Shown: positions 44,273 to 53,569 of the stretch, in pieces
Layout: every line of letters starts with the position of its first letter
Numbering within the stretch: the stretch's first letter is position 1
Assembly (NCBI GenBank): GCA_903789595.1
Contig: CAIFEZ010000009.1
Coordinates: 52,264 to 116,263, forward strand
Direction of reading: 5' to 3'
From: an uncultured eubacterium 1-6
GTDB lineage: Bacteria > Bacillota > Clostridia > Lachnospirales > Lachnospiraceae
DNA: 64,000 bases
Program-made: the position numbers and the translations under genes
Notes under the pieces: model-generated
What the model was told of the DNA's origin: nothing
The model's input: the letters and a program-made list of their open reading frames with translations, nothing else
Databases searched by the model: none

Positions 44273-46822
44273 TCACACCGCCCTGCGGATTTCCAGCTCC
44301 TCACCCGGGAAGGTCTCCGTTTTCAGGTACTCTTCTCGAGTCACCTCTCTGCGGCCTGTCTGCAGATGCAGGATCTCTGCATCTTCTCCCTTCCACGGAT
44401 TCTCGACCGCCAGCTCTCTTCCCGCGTGACTCAGGATCCGGATCGTTCCGACCATTCCCGCCTCAAGAGAGGCGCTCACCTGAAATGCGCCGTATGCCCA
44501 GAGCCTCTCAAAGGAGGCGTTCGGGTGACTCTTCACCGGCCACACCCGGAAGATCCGGAGTATTCCCTCGTGACTGAGCAGCATCATTTCCTGCAGCGTA
44601 TTCGGGACTGTACTCAGATTTTCGATTCCATGCGGATTCCGGTTGATATAGCCGTTTGCCAGACCGCGGTGCCGGATCCTCTCTTCCAGTTCCTTCCAGA
44701 TCACCTCCGGATCATAGCCCACGCGGACCGCCGCCGGGAAGAACAGACAGCTCAGGTTTGCCGCGTTCCACGCCCCGGATTTTCTGTAATGGGGATCGGA
44801 ATCTCCCTGCTCATTGTCCAGGTCGTCCGCGCCGGTGTCGTGCGTTTTCCGGTATTCCGCCATCTGATTCTCAATGACAGAATGAATATGGACGGTGTTC
44901 CATGCTGTCTGAAGCAGCTCAGGATCGGATCCGAGCCCGATCGCGCCCGCCGGATAGATCTGCATGACATTTCCCGGAAAATGGTAGGACCATTTTCCGC
45001 CCCTTCCCTCATCGAAGAAGACCGGTTTCTTCATCCATTCCTCCGGAACCAGCTCGCCAAGCGGCACCTCCGCCTCCGCCCAGAGCGTCGGATTCTCCCG
45101 GATCTCTTCCAGTGTCCCAGTGGGATACGGTGCCAGGTGATCCGCGATTTCCTCCCAGTGCTCCCGGCGATCCTCATCCACACCGAGATCGCGGCTGATG
45201 GCCGGGAGAAAACGGAATAGACACTTCAGGTAGCCGAGACTGTTCGCCGGATCCATAGATTCTCCGTTTTGCCGGACATCCTCCTCCGTGCGCTCATGCA
45301 TGCTGTCATCCCGGATGTGCCAGTACCCGTCCTTTCGAACCAGATCCGCCTCCCAGAAATCCGCGAGGCTCTGAAGAAACGGGTAGATTTTTCTTCCGTA
45401 ATCGCGGTCCAGCGTCAGCGAATACCGCATGATCATATTGGTCGCCCCGTGAACCGCCTGCGACTTCATGTGCAGAAGCAGCGCCTCGCTGACCATCCCC
45501 TTCGGCCCCAGCCCTAACGGCAGACAGGTCCCTTCATGATGATACAGCCTCCGGCTCATCTCCCTGCCGATGTCCATCATGGCAAAATACGGAGCATCAT
45601 GTGGATCCGCCTGCGGGAAATGTCCGGACGCAAGGAGGCCGAGATACGCCGACTGGTGATTGTAATTGATTTTGTAATTGCCGTTCCACGCCGGCCGATC
45701 AAAGGTGCACACGCCGAGGATCCCCGGCGGATAGTCGGGGTCTCGGCTCAGGCTGGCCATCACATACTGGGACAGGTAATAGCGCTGTTCCATCAGAGAA
45801 TCATCCAGACAGATCCCGGAGACATTCCAGAAATCTCTCCACCAGCTTCTGTGCAGTTCAAGAAGCTCCGAAACCTCCCGATTCGTGATCCACTCCGCTC
45901 TCGACGCGGCCATCTCCACCGGCCGGGAGACCTTGTTCCACGTACGTAAAACAAACACATAATCCGCGCTCTCTCCCGAATTCAGCACTAGAGACGCCGG
46001 CTCCTCCCGGTCCGCAGTGCCGCCGTTGGCCCCGTCGCTTTGCGTGTACGGCTTATTCTCATCGTCACAGTCTGCATGCCGGTGAAAAGCGCCGCCGAAT
46101 CCCGCCTTCACCGGCACGTCTGCCCGTTCCTCGAAAGCCCGGAAGCCGGAGAGAATCCCGCGGACGGTTTTCTGCTCCTCCAGCGCTTTTCCGCACATCA
46201 TTCCGACGGCAGTCCCTCTGAGGTCCGTCACGCTCTCGTTTCTCCCGGAAAGGTCCACGCCCTTGTCACAGCCCAAGCCGGGCTCGTCCGGGAAGCGGAA
46301 AAATGCCTGAATCCGCACCGGCGCATCCATCTCAGAGTAAAACCGCACCAGCAGGAGATTTTCGGTCGCCGCCACCATACTCCGGACCGTCAGATTTCCC
46401 GCTGTCCCGCAGTCATAATGCGCCGAGGTGACTGCGTCAGAGAGCTCCTGTTCAATGCGGCACACCGCTCCCTTCAGCTCCGGAATGGCGAACACGAGCC
46501 GGCCGACCGGCCTGGGACCTCCCAGCGTAACCGCCGGCTCCAGAGCTGCCGTTGAATTGTCGTGAAAAAACACCCAATTCGGATTGCTCTCCATCTGCCA
46601 GAAATCATTCGCGGTGACCCAGAACTGCGGATATTCACAGGGCCCCGCAAACGCCGCCAGCATGTCCCCGTTTCCCAGAACCGGCGCATCCGTCTTCGTC
46701 CCTGTGTACTGCCAGATTCTCCATCTTCCGTTTCCCGACACGTCGACGTCTCCGTCCGGGACCGCGTGCGGCGGCCCGTCATACACTGCCTTGTGCCGTT
46801 TCACTCTCTCATAGCAATTCAT
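44273..46822 (-). CDS. glycoside hydrolase, (alpha/alpha)6-barrel type, GH95-like
   Basis: An 849-residue protein without signal peptide, so cytoplasmic. An N-terminal beta-sandwich region (APVLGNGDMLAAFAGPCEYP, then KTVRGILSGFRAF) precedes a helical barrel with WNGNYKINYNHQSAYLGL, ATNMIMRYSLTLDRDYGRKI, DSMHERTEED and MDPANSLGYLK. This layout resembles GH95 and related clans acting on fucosylated or galactosylated glycans; the exact family is uncertain. It is the last gene of an operon with two CUT1 permeases and a binding protein, separated from them by about 440 bp that includes a 19-bp array, so it probably cleaves the imported oligosaccharide. The ATG at 46822 has AGGAGGAA upstream. Confidence 0.72.
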   Translation of the reverse strand: MNCYERVKRHKAVYDGPPHAVPDGDVDVSGNGRWRIWQYTGTKTDAPVLGNGDMLAAFAGPCEYPQFWVTANDFWQMESNPNWVFFHDNSTAALEPAVTLGGPRPVGRLVFAIPELKGAVCRIEQELSDAVTSAHYDCGTAGNLTVRSMVAATENLLLVRFYSEMDAPVRIQAFFRFPDEPGLGCDKGVDLSGRNESVTDLRGTAVGMMCGKALEEQKTVRGILSGFRAFEERADVPVKAGFGGAFHRHADCDDENKPYTQSDGANGGTADREEPASLVLNSGESADYVFVLRTWNKVSRPVEMAASRAEWITNREVSELLELHRSWWRDFWNVSGICLDDSLMEQRYYLSQYVMASLSRDPDYPPGILGVCTFDRPAWNGNYKINYNHQSAYLGLLASGHFPQADPHDAPYFAMMDIGREMSRRLYHHEGTCLPLGLGPKGMVSEALLLHMKSQAVHGATNMIMRYSLTLDRDYGRKIYPFLQSLADFWEADLVRKDGYWHIRDDSMHERTEEDVRQNGESMDPANSLGYLKCLFRFLPAISRDLGVDEDRREHWEEIADHLAPYPTGTLEEIRENPTLWAEAEVPLGELVPEEWMKKPVFFDEGRGGKWSYHFPGNVMQIYPAGAIGLGSDPELLQTAWNTVHIHSVIENQMAEYRKTHDTGADDLDNEQGDSDPHYRKSGAWNAANLSCLFFPAAVRVGYDPEVIWKELEERIRHRGLANGYINRNPHGIENLSTVPNTLQEMMLLSHEGILRIFRVWPVKSHPNASFERLWAYGAFQVSASLEAGMVGTIRILSHAGRELAVENPWKGEDAEILHLQTGRREVTREEYLKTETFPGEELEIRRAV

Positions 46823-47143
46823 AGAACATTCCTCCTGAAAAAAACCTGATCCCTTCACGCGTTATTTGGATCTCCAGTACCGTCACGGTTCACGCACAGT
46901 CCTGCGCAATTCCACAATGCCGGTTCTTTCAGCCTGAACTGCAGGGAAACACAGTTCCCTCACAGCCCGGCACAAATCCTGCAAGGTACCATCGAAGGCG
47001 GCGGCATTGCAATCCCACATACAGATACAGCAGAAGCCGGATGACTGCGCCACACGAAAACACACTCACCCGGCTCTTACCTGATGCAGCATGCAGGAAC
47101 CCCGTCCTTACATCTGCGGCATCGCAGGATACAAAACTCTCAC
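46823..47143. other. intergenic region
   Basis: No gene. A CACGGTTCACGCACAG segment near 46886 resembles the CTGTTCACG end motif of the B and C repeats but is isolated. No clear terminator or promoter was recognised between the permease and hydrolase genes. Confidence 0.35.
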
Positions 47144-47290
47144 TCGTATCGATTTACCCTTGACCGATCTATTTGCCGCTGACCGATCCATTTACCTCTA
47201 ACCGATTCATTTACCTCTAACCGATCCATTTGCCGCTGACCGATTCATTTACTCTTAACCGATTGATCAGCCCTTGACCGATCCTCCGGT
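47144..47290. repeat. 19-bp tandem array starting in the permease 3' end
   Basis: ACCGAT recurs at 47163, 47182, 47201, 47220, 47239, 47258 and 47277, all 19 bp apart. The rightmost unit encodes the last residues (Gly-Ser-Val-Lys-Gly-stop) of the leftward permease; the rest is downstream of its stop. The arrangement is the same as at the sigma-factor gene (18273-18376) although the sequence is unrelated. Confidence 0.92.
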
Positions 47291-48094
47291 CGTTCCTTCC
47301 AGCAGATACCTCTGTCCGATAAAGTATACGACAATAACCGGAATCAGTGTCATCACGATATCCGCAAACACATAGTTCCAGTACTGCTGGTTTTTCCCGA
47401 AGAACTGGTAAACTGCCATTGTCATCGGGAACAGACTGCTCTTGCTCGACAGGTAGAGCGGTGTCAGGAAATCATTCCAGACTCCCATGAACTCCAGGAT
47501 AAAGCAGGTGACGATCGTCGGCTTCATCATGGGCAGATCCACTCGGAAAAACATCTGAAGCGGACCCGCGCCGTCGATCACGGCCGCCTCGTCAATCTCC
47601 CTCGGGACAGACTCGACGAAGCTGTAGATCGTGAAGATGCAGAACGGAACCATGGAGCTGATGAATACCAGGATAATTCCGAGCCTTGTATTCGTCAGAT
47701 GAAACCACTGGAACACACGGACCAGCGTTACATAGTTGACCGGGAAGAACAAACCGATGATAAAGAAATAGTACAGCTTCCGATTGATCCGGATCCGGTT
47801 TCTGCTGAGAACAAACGCTGCCATCGCGCTGATGATGACGCCTACTGAAGTGGCAACCAGCGCATAGATCATGCTGTTCGCAAAACCGCGGATCAGGCCG
47901 GCCTTCTGAATGACGTCCGCATAGTTTCCGAACACCCAGGTCGTCGGGAACTTCAGACTCATTCTGGCCGCCTCCCCCTTCGTCTTGAAGGAGTTGATCA
48001 CCACCATATAGAGCGGAACCAGTACCAGCAGAGAAAGAGCAATGCACACGACCTGCTTAATGATGGCCTGAATAATTCTCTTTGATTTTCCCAT
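47267..48094 (-). CDS. CUT1 sugar ABC transporter permease (second subunit)
   Basis: A 275-residue MalG/LacG-like permease with six membrane segments. The conserved coupling motif EIDEAAVIDGAGPLQMFFRVDLPMM-type loop (EAA...G) sits at about residues 185-205 and contacts the ATPase. The N-terminal LVLVPLYMVVINSFKT segment is typical. It starts directly after the stop of the other permease gene (TAAATG), with AAAGGAGGCAG inside that gene, implying tight coupling. Its last codons lie in a 19-bp tandem array. The usual cytoplasmic ATPase is not encoded in the operon; a shared MsmK-like ATPase elsewhere is expected. Confidence 0.93.
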   Translation of the reverse strand: MGKSKRIIQAIIKQVVCIALSLLVLVPLYMVVINSFKTKGEAARMSLKFPTTWVFGNYADVIQKAGLIRGFANSMIYALVATSVGVIISAMAAFVLSRNRIRINRKLYYFFIIGLFFPVNYVTLVRVFQWFHLTNTRLGIILVFISSMVPFCIFTIYSFVESVPREIDEAAVIDGAGPLQMFFRVDLPMMKPTIVTCFILEFMGVWNDFLTPLYLSSKSSLFPMTMAVYQFFGKNQQYWNYVFADIVMTLIPVIVVYFIGQRYLLEGTTGGSVKG

Positions 48095-48976
48095 TTAACC
48101 TTCTGCCTCCTTTCCGCTCATAACCCTGACGATGATTACACCGATCACAGCGGTTACTGCCAGAAGAAGCGTATTCATCGCTGTGGACATTCCGTACTGA
48201 CCGCTGCCGTACAGCTGGAATACATAGGTCGTCATAACCTCGGTCTTGTGTCCCGGTCCGCCGTTCGTCAGCACGTAGATGATATCGAAGACCTTCAGGC
48301 CATAGGTGATGCCGAATACCAGGTTGATCATGATCGGCCCGCGCATCATCGGAAGCGTCACATAGGAGAGCTTCTTCCAGAAGCCGGCACCGTCAATCTC
48401 CGCCGCCTCATAGAGGGAGTCATCAATCGTATTCAGTCCCGCAAGGAAGATCGTCATGACATAGCCGATACCTCTCCACGCGTCCACCGAAAAGATCGAA
48501 TTCCAGACCATGCCCGGATCAGACAGCCATTTCTGCTTCAGCGCGCCCAGCCCCAGAGCCGTCAGCGAGCTGTTCAGAAGACCTGTGTTGTAGGAAAAAA
48601 TAGATTTGAAAATAATGCCGATGATAACAAACGGAAGAATCGACGGAAGATAAAAAACCGTCCGGTAGAATTTCTTCCCCTTCAGCCTGGAATTCAGAAG
48701 AATCGCAAGGAAAAAGGCCGGAATAATTTTCACGACATTGGAAATCAGCGTAAACCGGATGGTATTCCAGAATCCATCCATGTAGTTCTTGTTTGATGTA
48801 AAAAGGTCGATGTAATTCTGCAGACCGACAAAATGAAGGCCGTTCTTCGATGTCATTCTTCCCCAGTCCGTGAAGGAATAGAAGATACCGAGTATGCTTG
48901 GAAAAAGGAAGAACACCACATAAATAATCAGCGGCAGAATAACAAACCATCTCGGATATATCTTATTTTTATTCAT
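48095..48976 (-). CDS. CUT1 sugar ABC transporter permease (first subunit)
   Basis: A 293-residue MalF/LacF-like permease: WFVILPLIIYVVFFLFPSIL, FYSFTDWGRMTS, and the EAA loop SLYEAAEIDGAGFWKKLSYV. Six membrane segments are expected. The ATG at 48976 with GAGGCAACT is chosen, giving the usual family length; an upstream ATG at 49060 would add 28 charged residues (MNRMARCGSVTADEAEAAAA). It follows the solute-binding protein gene after about 380 bp of spacer and is coupled to the second permease. Confidence 0.92.
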   Translation of the reverse strand: MNKNKIYPRWFVILPLIIYVVFFLFPSILGIFYSFTDWGRMTSKNGLHFVGLQNYIDLFTSNKNYMDGFWNTIRFTLISNVVKIIPAFFLAILLNSRLKGKKFYRTVFYLPSILPFVIIGIIFKSIFSYNTGLLNSSLTALGLGALKQKWLSDPGMVWNSIFSVDAWRGIGYVMTIFLAGLNTIDDSLYEAAEIDGAGFWKKLSYVTLPMMRGPIMINLVFGITYGLKVFDIIYVLTNGGPGHKTEVMTTYVFQLYGSGQYGMSTAMNTLLLAVTAVIGVIIVRVMSGKEAEG

Positions 48977-49359
48977 AGTTGCCTCATCATAATTTCTGTC
49001 AGCGGCCGCAGCTTCCGCTTCATCAGCTGTAACAGATCCGCACCGCGCCATCCGGTTCATACAATGTCAGGAAATACCCTGTATACCATGCACATGTTCG
49101 TTCTTGCACACGCCCCATCGTACAGATAGTGTCTGAAACGCACGGTCCATGCTCTCTAACGAAGGAGTGCCGCCTGCGGAAGACCTTCTCAGGCCTCCGG
49201 GCGACACTTCATTGTTAACCACCCTGTCCCGCGTACGGGACACCGCTGCCGGCTGATACCGGTTATCATATTCACGGTTTGAACCCGACAGGTATCACAT
49301 CAGCCGGCAGGCTGTCTTCTGATACCGGTTTTCATATTGTTACGTCTGCTGTGACAGGA
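48977..49359. other. spacer between binding-protein and permease genes
   Basis: It holds TGTCCCGCGTACGGGACA (49226-49242), a short hairpin. It also holds TGCCGGCTGAT (49247) with ATCAGCCGGCA (ending 49309), a longer inverted repeat, and a direct repeat TGATACCGGTT.TCATATT at 49254 and 49320. These hairpins may attenuate transcription so that the binding protein is made in excess over the permeases, a usual pattern in such operons. Confidence 0.5.
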
Positions 49360-50853
49360 TCACTTCCACGCGGGATCTCCGGCTGTCTTCGCATCTTCCG
49401 CACGGTTCACATCCATATTCTTCAGGACATCGTTTGCTTCCATGGAACCCTGGCAGAAGGAAATCATATCCGCGCCAAAATCCATCCAGTAATCGTTGGT
49501 GTATTTCGTTCCATTCTGAAGCACGCTCACACCCATCTTGCTCGGATCGATCGAATCCATGAATTCCTTTTCCTCAGGCAGCCAGTGCTGTTTGATGTTC
49601 ACGTTTACATCAAGATTGCTGTACTGCGGAGAATTGTCCAGGATCTCCTGCAGGCTCTCCGGCGTGCATACAAACTGGAAGAATGCTTTTACAAGATCCT
49701 CATGCTCTGTTCCCTTGTAGCCGAACATGGTCGGGCCAGCCGGATCGGTCGGATACCAGGTGTTATCGCCAAGCGGGATCAGGAACATTCCGAACTCATC
49801 TGAGGTTCCGGTGTCGTCCTTGATCTGCTGAATGAAGCTGGAGTTTGCCATTGCCATTGCGGTATTTCTGTCGCCGAACTCATTGCTAAGGTTCGTCGAA
49901 TCGGTTCCTACCCAGTCCTCTCCGAAGTATCCGTCGTCGGAAAGCTCCTTGAACTCATTCAGAACCTCGAGCATCTTCTTGTTGTCCGCGAAGGTTGCCT
50001 CATTGTTATTCAGTTTATCGTAAAGATCCGGGTCATCCTCTGTATAAACGCCGCCGATCTGGAAGAACGCCAGCTGATGCTGCCATCCGTCCGCACCCGG
50101 CATGAACCACGGGGTTGATACTCCGGAATCCTTAATGATCTTCAGATCCTTCTTCAGCTCATCATAGGTAGTCGGAACATCATTGATGCCAAGCTCCTTG
50201 AACATGGTCTTGTTGTAAACCATGACATATTCAGGCGATTTGTGCCAGATCTGAAGTCCGTAAAGCTTTCCGTCGCTGATGCATGCCGCCTGACGGGCTT
50301 CCGGCATTACATTCTGCCAGTCTGCCCCTGTAAAATCGATGCAGTACTCCTCCGGATTGCCGATATTGGACTCGATGGCGCCGACCGGATTGGACTGAAT
50401 CCAGAAAATATCCGGGCAGGTGCCGTTCGCCAGATCAGACTGAAGAATATCCAGATACTGATCCGCAGGAATCGTCTGCACATCTACAGTAACCCCATAG
50501 GTGTCCTCGAACCGCTGAATCGTCGCGTCGTAACGGTTGTCCATCCATCCGGCGGAAACAAGAATGCTCAGCGTCTCGCCGTCAAACTGGCCGTCATTCG
50601 GGACTTCCTTGACTACCACATTGTCGCCGGAAGATGCGGAAGCCGACGATGTCGCCGCCGTTTCTACTGATTCCGCTGCAGATGAAGATGATGTCGCCGC
50701 TTCATCCGCTGATGAAGAAGCAGCTGCCGCCGTCGACGAAGAAGACGACGCTTCTGCCGAAGATGAACTTGAGCTCGCCGAGCTTCCGCAGCCCGCGAAC
50801 AGCGACGCCGCCATAGCGCCGCACATCAACATAGAGATCACTTTTCTTTTCAT
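49360..50853 (-). CDS. CUT1 extracellular solute-binding lipoprotein
   Basis: A 497-residue family 1 solute-binding lipoprotein. The signal peptide ends ASLFAGCG (Cys about residue 21), then a Ser/Ala-rich linker of about 60 residues. The binding domain shows FDGETLSILVSAGWMDNRYD, IQRFEDTYGVTVDVQTIPAD, WIQSNPVGAIE and WFMPGADGWQHQLAF, typical of oligosaccharide-binding proteins with many aromatic residues. The first gene of the leftward operon, it has AAGGAGGAGAAGG upstream of the ATG. A divergent YesM/YesN-type pair starts 650 bp away and probably controls it. Confidence 0.93.
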   Translation of the reverse strand: MKRKVISMLMCGAMAASLFAGCGSSASSSSSSAEASSSSSTAAAASSSADEAATSSSSAAESVETAATSSASASSGDNVVVKEVPNDGQFDGETLSILVSAGWMDNRYDATIQRFEDTYGVTVDVQTIPADQYLDILQSDLANGTCPDIFWIQSNPVGAIESNIGNPEEYCIDFTGADWQNVMPEARQAACISDGKLYGLQIWHKSPEYVMVYNKTMFKELGINDVPTTYDELKKDLKIIKDSGVSTPWFMPGADGWQHQLAFFQIGGVYTEDDPDLYDKLNNNEATFADNKKMLEVLNEFKELSDDGYFGEDWVGTDSTNLSNEFGDRNTAMAMANSSFIQQIKDDTGTSDEFGMFLIPLGDNTWYPTDPAGPTMFGYKGTEHEDLVKAFFQFVCTPESLQEILDNSPQYSNLDVNVNIKQHWLPEEKEFMDSIDPSKMGVSVLQNGTKYTNDYWMDFGADMISFCQGSMEANDVLKNMDVNRAEDAKTAGDPAWK

Positions 50854-51131
50854 ACCTTCTCCTCCTTGTCTCATTGTTGAATAAACTGACGTTTCCACAT
50901 GACATAATCATAGCAATATTGTGAAAGCAAAACCATGGATAAAACCTTTCTTCAGTTGAACAAAATTGTCCTGTTTGAACAATTTTTCCCATATATTTTC
51001 GGTTTTCATATTAATAATCACGAATTGCACCGGAACTATCAGGCATCAGCGCATGTGTTTCGTCATAAATCCCCGGTGCAATCGCCCTCCCTCTGATCGA
51101 TTTGTCAATCCCGTGCAAAATGTTTATAATG
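50854..51131. other. divergent control region
   Basis: No gene. This AT-rich stretch (TTGAACAAAATTGTCCTGTT, then TGAACAATTTTTCCC) upstream of the binding-protein gene contains two TTGAACAA-like half sites about 26 bp apart, possible binding sites for the neighbouring AraC-type regulator. Family A repeats begin immediately to the right. Confidence 0.4.
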
Positions 51132-51318
51132 TACTGTATAAGTCCAGTCGCAATGACAGAGACGGACTGCACACCCGAAGGGCGTGCAAGGCCGGCTATG
51201 GCTTTGCGACGACAACAGGTATGAGCACGAAGGGACGCGTTAGCGGCACGAGAGTGCTCATACCTGTTAGCGGCACGGAAGCTGCGAAGCAGCGCAGTGA
51301 CGCGGGGACTTATACAGT
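51132..51318. repeat. dispersed repeat family A, full copy
   Basis: The ends ACTGTATAAGTCC and GGGACTTATACAGT are inverted. Internal hairpins include GCACACCCGAAGGGCGTGC, AACAGGTATGAGCAC paired with GTGCTCATACCTGTT, and AGCTGCGAAGCAGC. It is strongly structured and without a credible gene. The related short copy is at 9459-9565. Confidence 0.88.
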
Positions 51319-51345
51319 TTGTGGCACAATGTATCGTATGGCCGT

Positions 51346-51464
51346 TACTGTATAAGTCCAGTCGCAATGACAGAGACGGACTGCACACCCGAAGGGCGTG
51401 CAAGGCCGGCTATGGCTTTGCGACGACAACAGGTATGAGCACGAAGGGACGCGTTAGCGGCACG
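51346..51464. repeat. dispersed repeat family A, truncated second copy
   Basis: These 119 bp are identical to 51132-51250. The copy then breaks off into CGGAAGCGTACGC and ends 36 bp before the sensor-kinase start, so it forms the kinase gene's 5' leader. The identity indicates a recent duplication. Confidence 0.92.
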
Positions 51465-51500
51465 GAAGCGTACGCAATCCCTCTGGAAGGAGTCAATCTT

Positions 51501-53408
51501 GTGACAGACTACACGCAAAACAGAAAAAAGGATTCTCCGGGCATCGAAAACCAGAATCCGGAAAAAGTCCGTAAGAAACCGCAGCGAAAGCCCCGGAAGC
51601 TTCAGAATAAGCTTTTTCTGTATATCCTGCTTCCGCCGCTCATCGTGGTAGCCATCTTTGCTCTGTTTTTTCTCCGGTATAACTCTAATATTCTGATCAG
51701 CAGGGAGCAGAATGTTCTTCAGACGCTCAATTCCACTCTCATGAACGAAACTGAGCAGCAGATCAAGGACATGGACACTGTGTCTTCCAATATGAATTTC
51801 TATAATAGGAAGACAAACTTCCTGCCTTCCGTACTGGATTTCAGCGTAGTCTCTGATGAAGGGCAGGCTTTCCTGGACGTCGTGCAGATGACCAACGGGC
51901 TGGATCTGAAGGCGAGCCAGGTAAATGTCTACGATTTTTACGGGCATGTCATCCGATCCGGAATCATCACAAAGGATGACACCTGCTCCGTTGACGATGA
52001 AAAATGGCTGGATAAGGCAGAAACGCTTCACGGAAAAAAGTTTCTCAGCGCGCCCTATGAAACCCGGAAATATTCCTCCGGTGCCTCAAACTCCGGCTGG
52101 TATCTGTCTCTGTACAGGGCTTCCTTAGACGGACACAATCGCGTCATCGGCGGAATCGAGGTGGTCAAGAGCTGCAGCATTCTCTTCCGCGATATCTCAG
52201 CATACCTCAGCAAGAATTCCACGCAGGCGGACATTTTTATTTTTGATTCGGACGGAACTCTGATTTATCCATATAACGCAGATGGGCATCAGAAGGATAT
52301 CAGTCAGACCTATTATCAGACACTGTCCGCCACCGATGACGGGTATGGGATCGGCACCGACCCGGAATCCGGAATCAAATATCAGTACGCCCGGAAAACT
52401 TCGACCTACAGCGGCTGGACCTATGTGACCCTTCAGAAGAACAGTGTCATCCTGCGGCCGGTCTACCAGATGCTCAAAGTCCTGCTCACCATCAGCTGCC
52501 TGATGGTTCTGTTCTCCATCCTGCTCTCTCTGTATCTGACCCACAACATGGTCAAGCCGGTCAAGCATTTGAAGCATGTGATACAGCGGCTGAGACTTGA
52601 AAATCTGGGAGAGGAAAAACTGGACCATTACAACGCCTCCTATGAGGAACTCGATGAGCTCTACAAAGAATTTCAGAAAATGAGCGAGTCCCTGCAGCAG
52701 TCTCTTGCCGAGCTGGAGGCAGCACAGAAGCTGGAGCTGAGGTCCCGCGTCATCGCGCTGCAGGTGCAGATGAACCCCCATTTTTATTACAACACACTGT
52801 CCTGCATCAGCATTCTGGCGGAAAACGGACAGAATAAGGAGGTCACGAAGCTCTGCCAGACACTCTCCCGGATCATGCGGTATATCACCAATACCGGCAT
52901 CGCGATCGTCACCATCGCCGATGAGATTCACTACATCGAAGAATACATGTACTGCATGAAGGTCCGCTATCAGGAGAGCCTGAATTATCAGATCGACATT
53001 CTCCCCGAAATCATGGAGGAAAAAATTCCCAAGCTGATCATTCAGCCCCTCGTGGAGAACTCGATCAAATACGGAACAGACTGCCTGCCGCCCTGGAAAA
53101 TCACCGTCACAAGCTTCCGGGATGCATCCATGTGGTACATCCGGGTCGCTGATTCCGGAAACGGATTCCGGGAAGACGTGCTCGATGAGCTGAATGAGCG
53201 GATCGCCGCGATCAACCGGGATCTAAACCATAACCTCAACGATCTGAAAATCGGAGGTCTCGGCATGATCAATGTATATATCCGCTGGAAGATTTACTGC
53301 GGAGACGATATTATTTTTGACTTTGGTAATACGGAAGACGGACACGCATACGTGGTAATCGGAAGGAAGACACCCGGGGACACAGAGAAAGCTGCAGATT
53401 CTCCCTGA
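51501..53408 (+). CDS. YesM-like sensor histidine kinase with extracellular cache-type domain
   Basis: A 635-residue kinase. The N-terminus is basic, a transmembrane helix lies at about 38-58 (LFLYILLPPLIVVAIFALF), an extracellular double-cache-like sensor spans about 60-325, and a second helix lies at about 330-352. A HAMP domain follows, then a His_kinase domain with QMNPHFYYNTLSC (about residue 422) and HATPase motifs PLVENSIKYG, DSGNGF and GGLGMINVYIRW. The GTG start at 51501 is chosen for its GGAAGGAG ribosome binding site 8 bp upstream; the open frame continues to 51297 only because the family A repeat happens to be open. It pairs with the regulator encoded 161 bp downstream and is divergent from the oligosaccharide transporter operon. 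Confidence 0.92.
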   Translation: MTDYTQNRKKDSPGIENQNPEKVRKKPQRKPRKLQNKLFLYILLPPLIVVAIFALFFLRYNSNILISREQNVLQTLNSTLMNETEQQIKDMDTVSSNMNFYNRKTNFLPSVLDFSVVSDEGQAFLDVVQMTNGLDLKASQVNVYDFYGHVIRSGIITKDDTCSVDDEKWLDKAETLHGKKFLSAPYETRKYSSGASNSGWYLSLYRASLDGHNRVIGGIEVVKSCSILFRDISAYLSKNSTQADIFIFDSDGTLIYPYNADGHQKDISQTYYQTLSATDDGYGIGTDPESGIKYQYARKTSTYSGWTYVTLQKNSVILRPVYQMLKVLLTISCLMVLFSILLSLYLTHNMVKPVKHLKHVIQRLRLENLGEEKLDHYNASYEELDELYKEFQKMSESLQQSLAELEAAQKLELRSRVIALQVQMNPHFYYNTLSCISILAENGQNKEVTKLCQTLSRIMRYITNTGIAIVTIADEIHYIEEYMYCMKVRYQESLNYQIDILPEIMEEKIPKLIIQPLVENSIKYGTDCLPPWKITVTSFRDASMWYIRVADSGNGFREDVLDELNERIAAINRDLNHNLNDLKIGGLGMINVYIRWKIYCGDDIIFDFGNTEDGHAYVVIGRKTPGDTEKAADSP

Positions 53409-53569
53409 AAATAAAGATCGCGAAGAATGCAAAAGCACGGAGGCCTGCGGAGGCATCCGGAGACAGCAGAAACCTCCAACATATCCGGAAATTCGGATAG
53501 TGCCGGACGTTCACCCTGATCGAACCGGTTCACAGACCGCGAAATGAAAAAAACAGAAAGGATTCTTTC

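Noticed and set aside
51297..51500. N-terminal extension of the sensor kinase to 51297
   Set aside because: The open frame runs through the family A repeat, whose translation has no family similarity; the GTG at 51501 has a proper ribosome binding site and gives a normal kinase.
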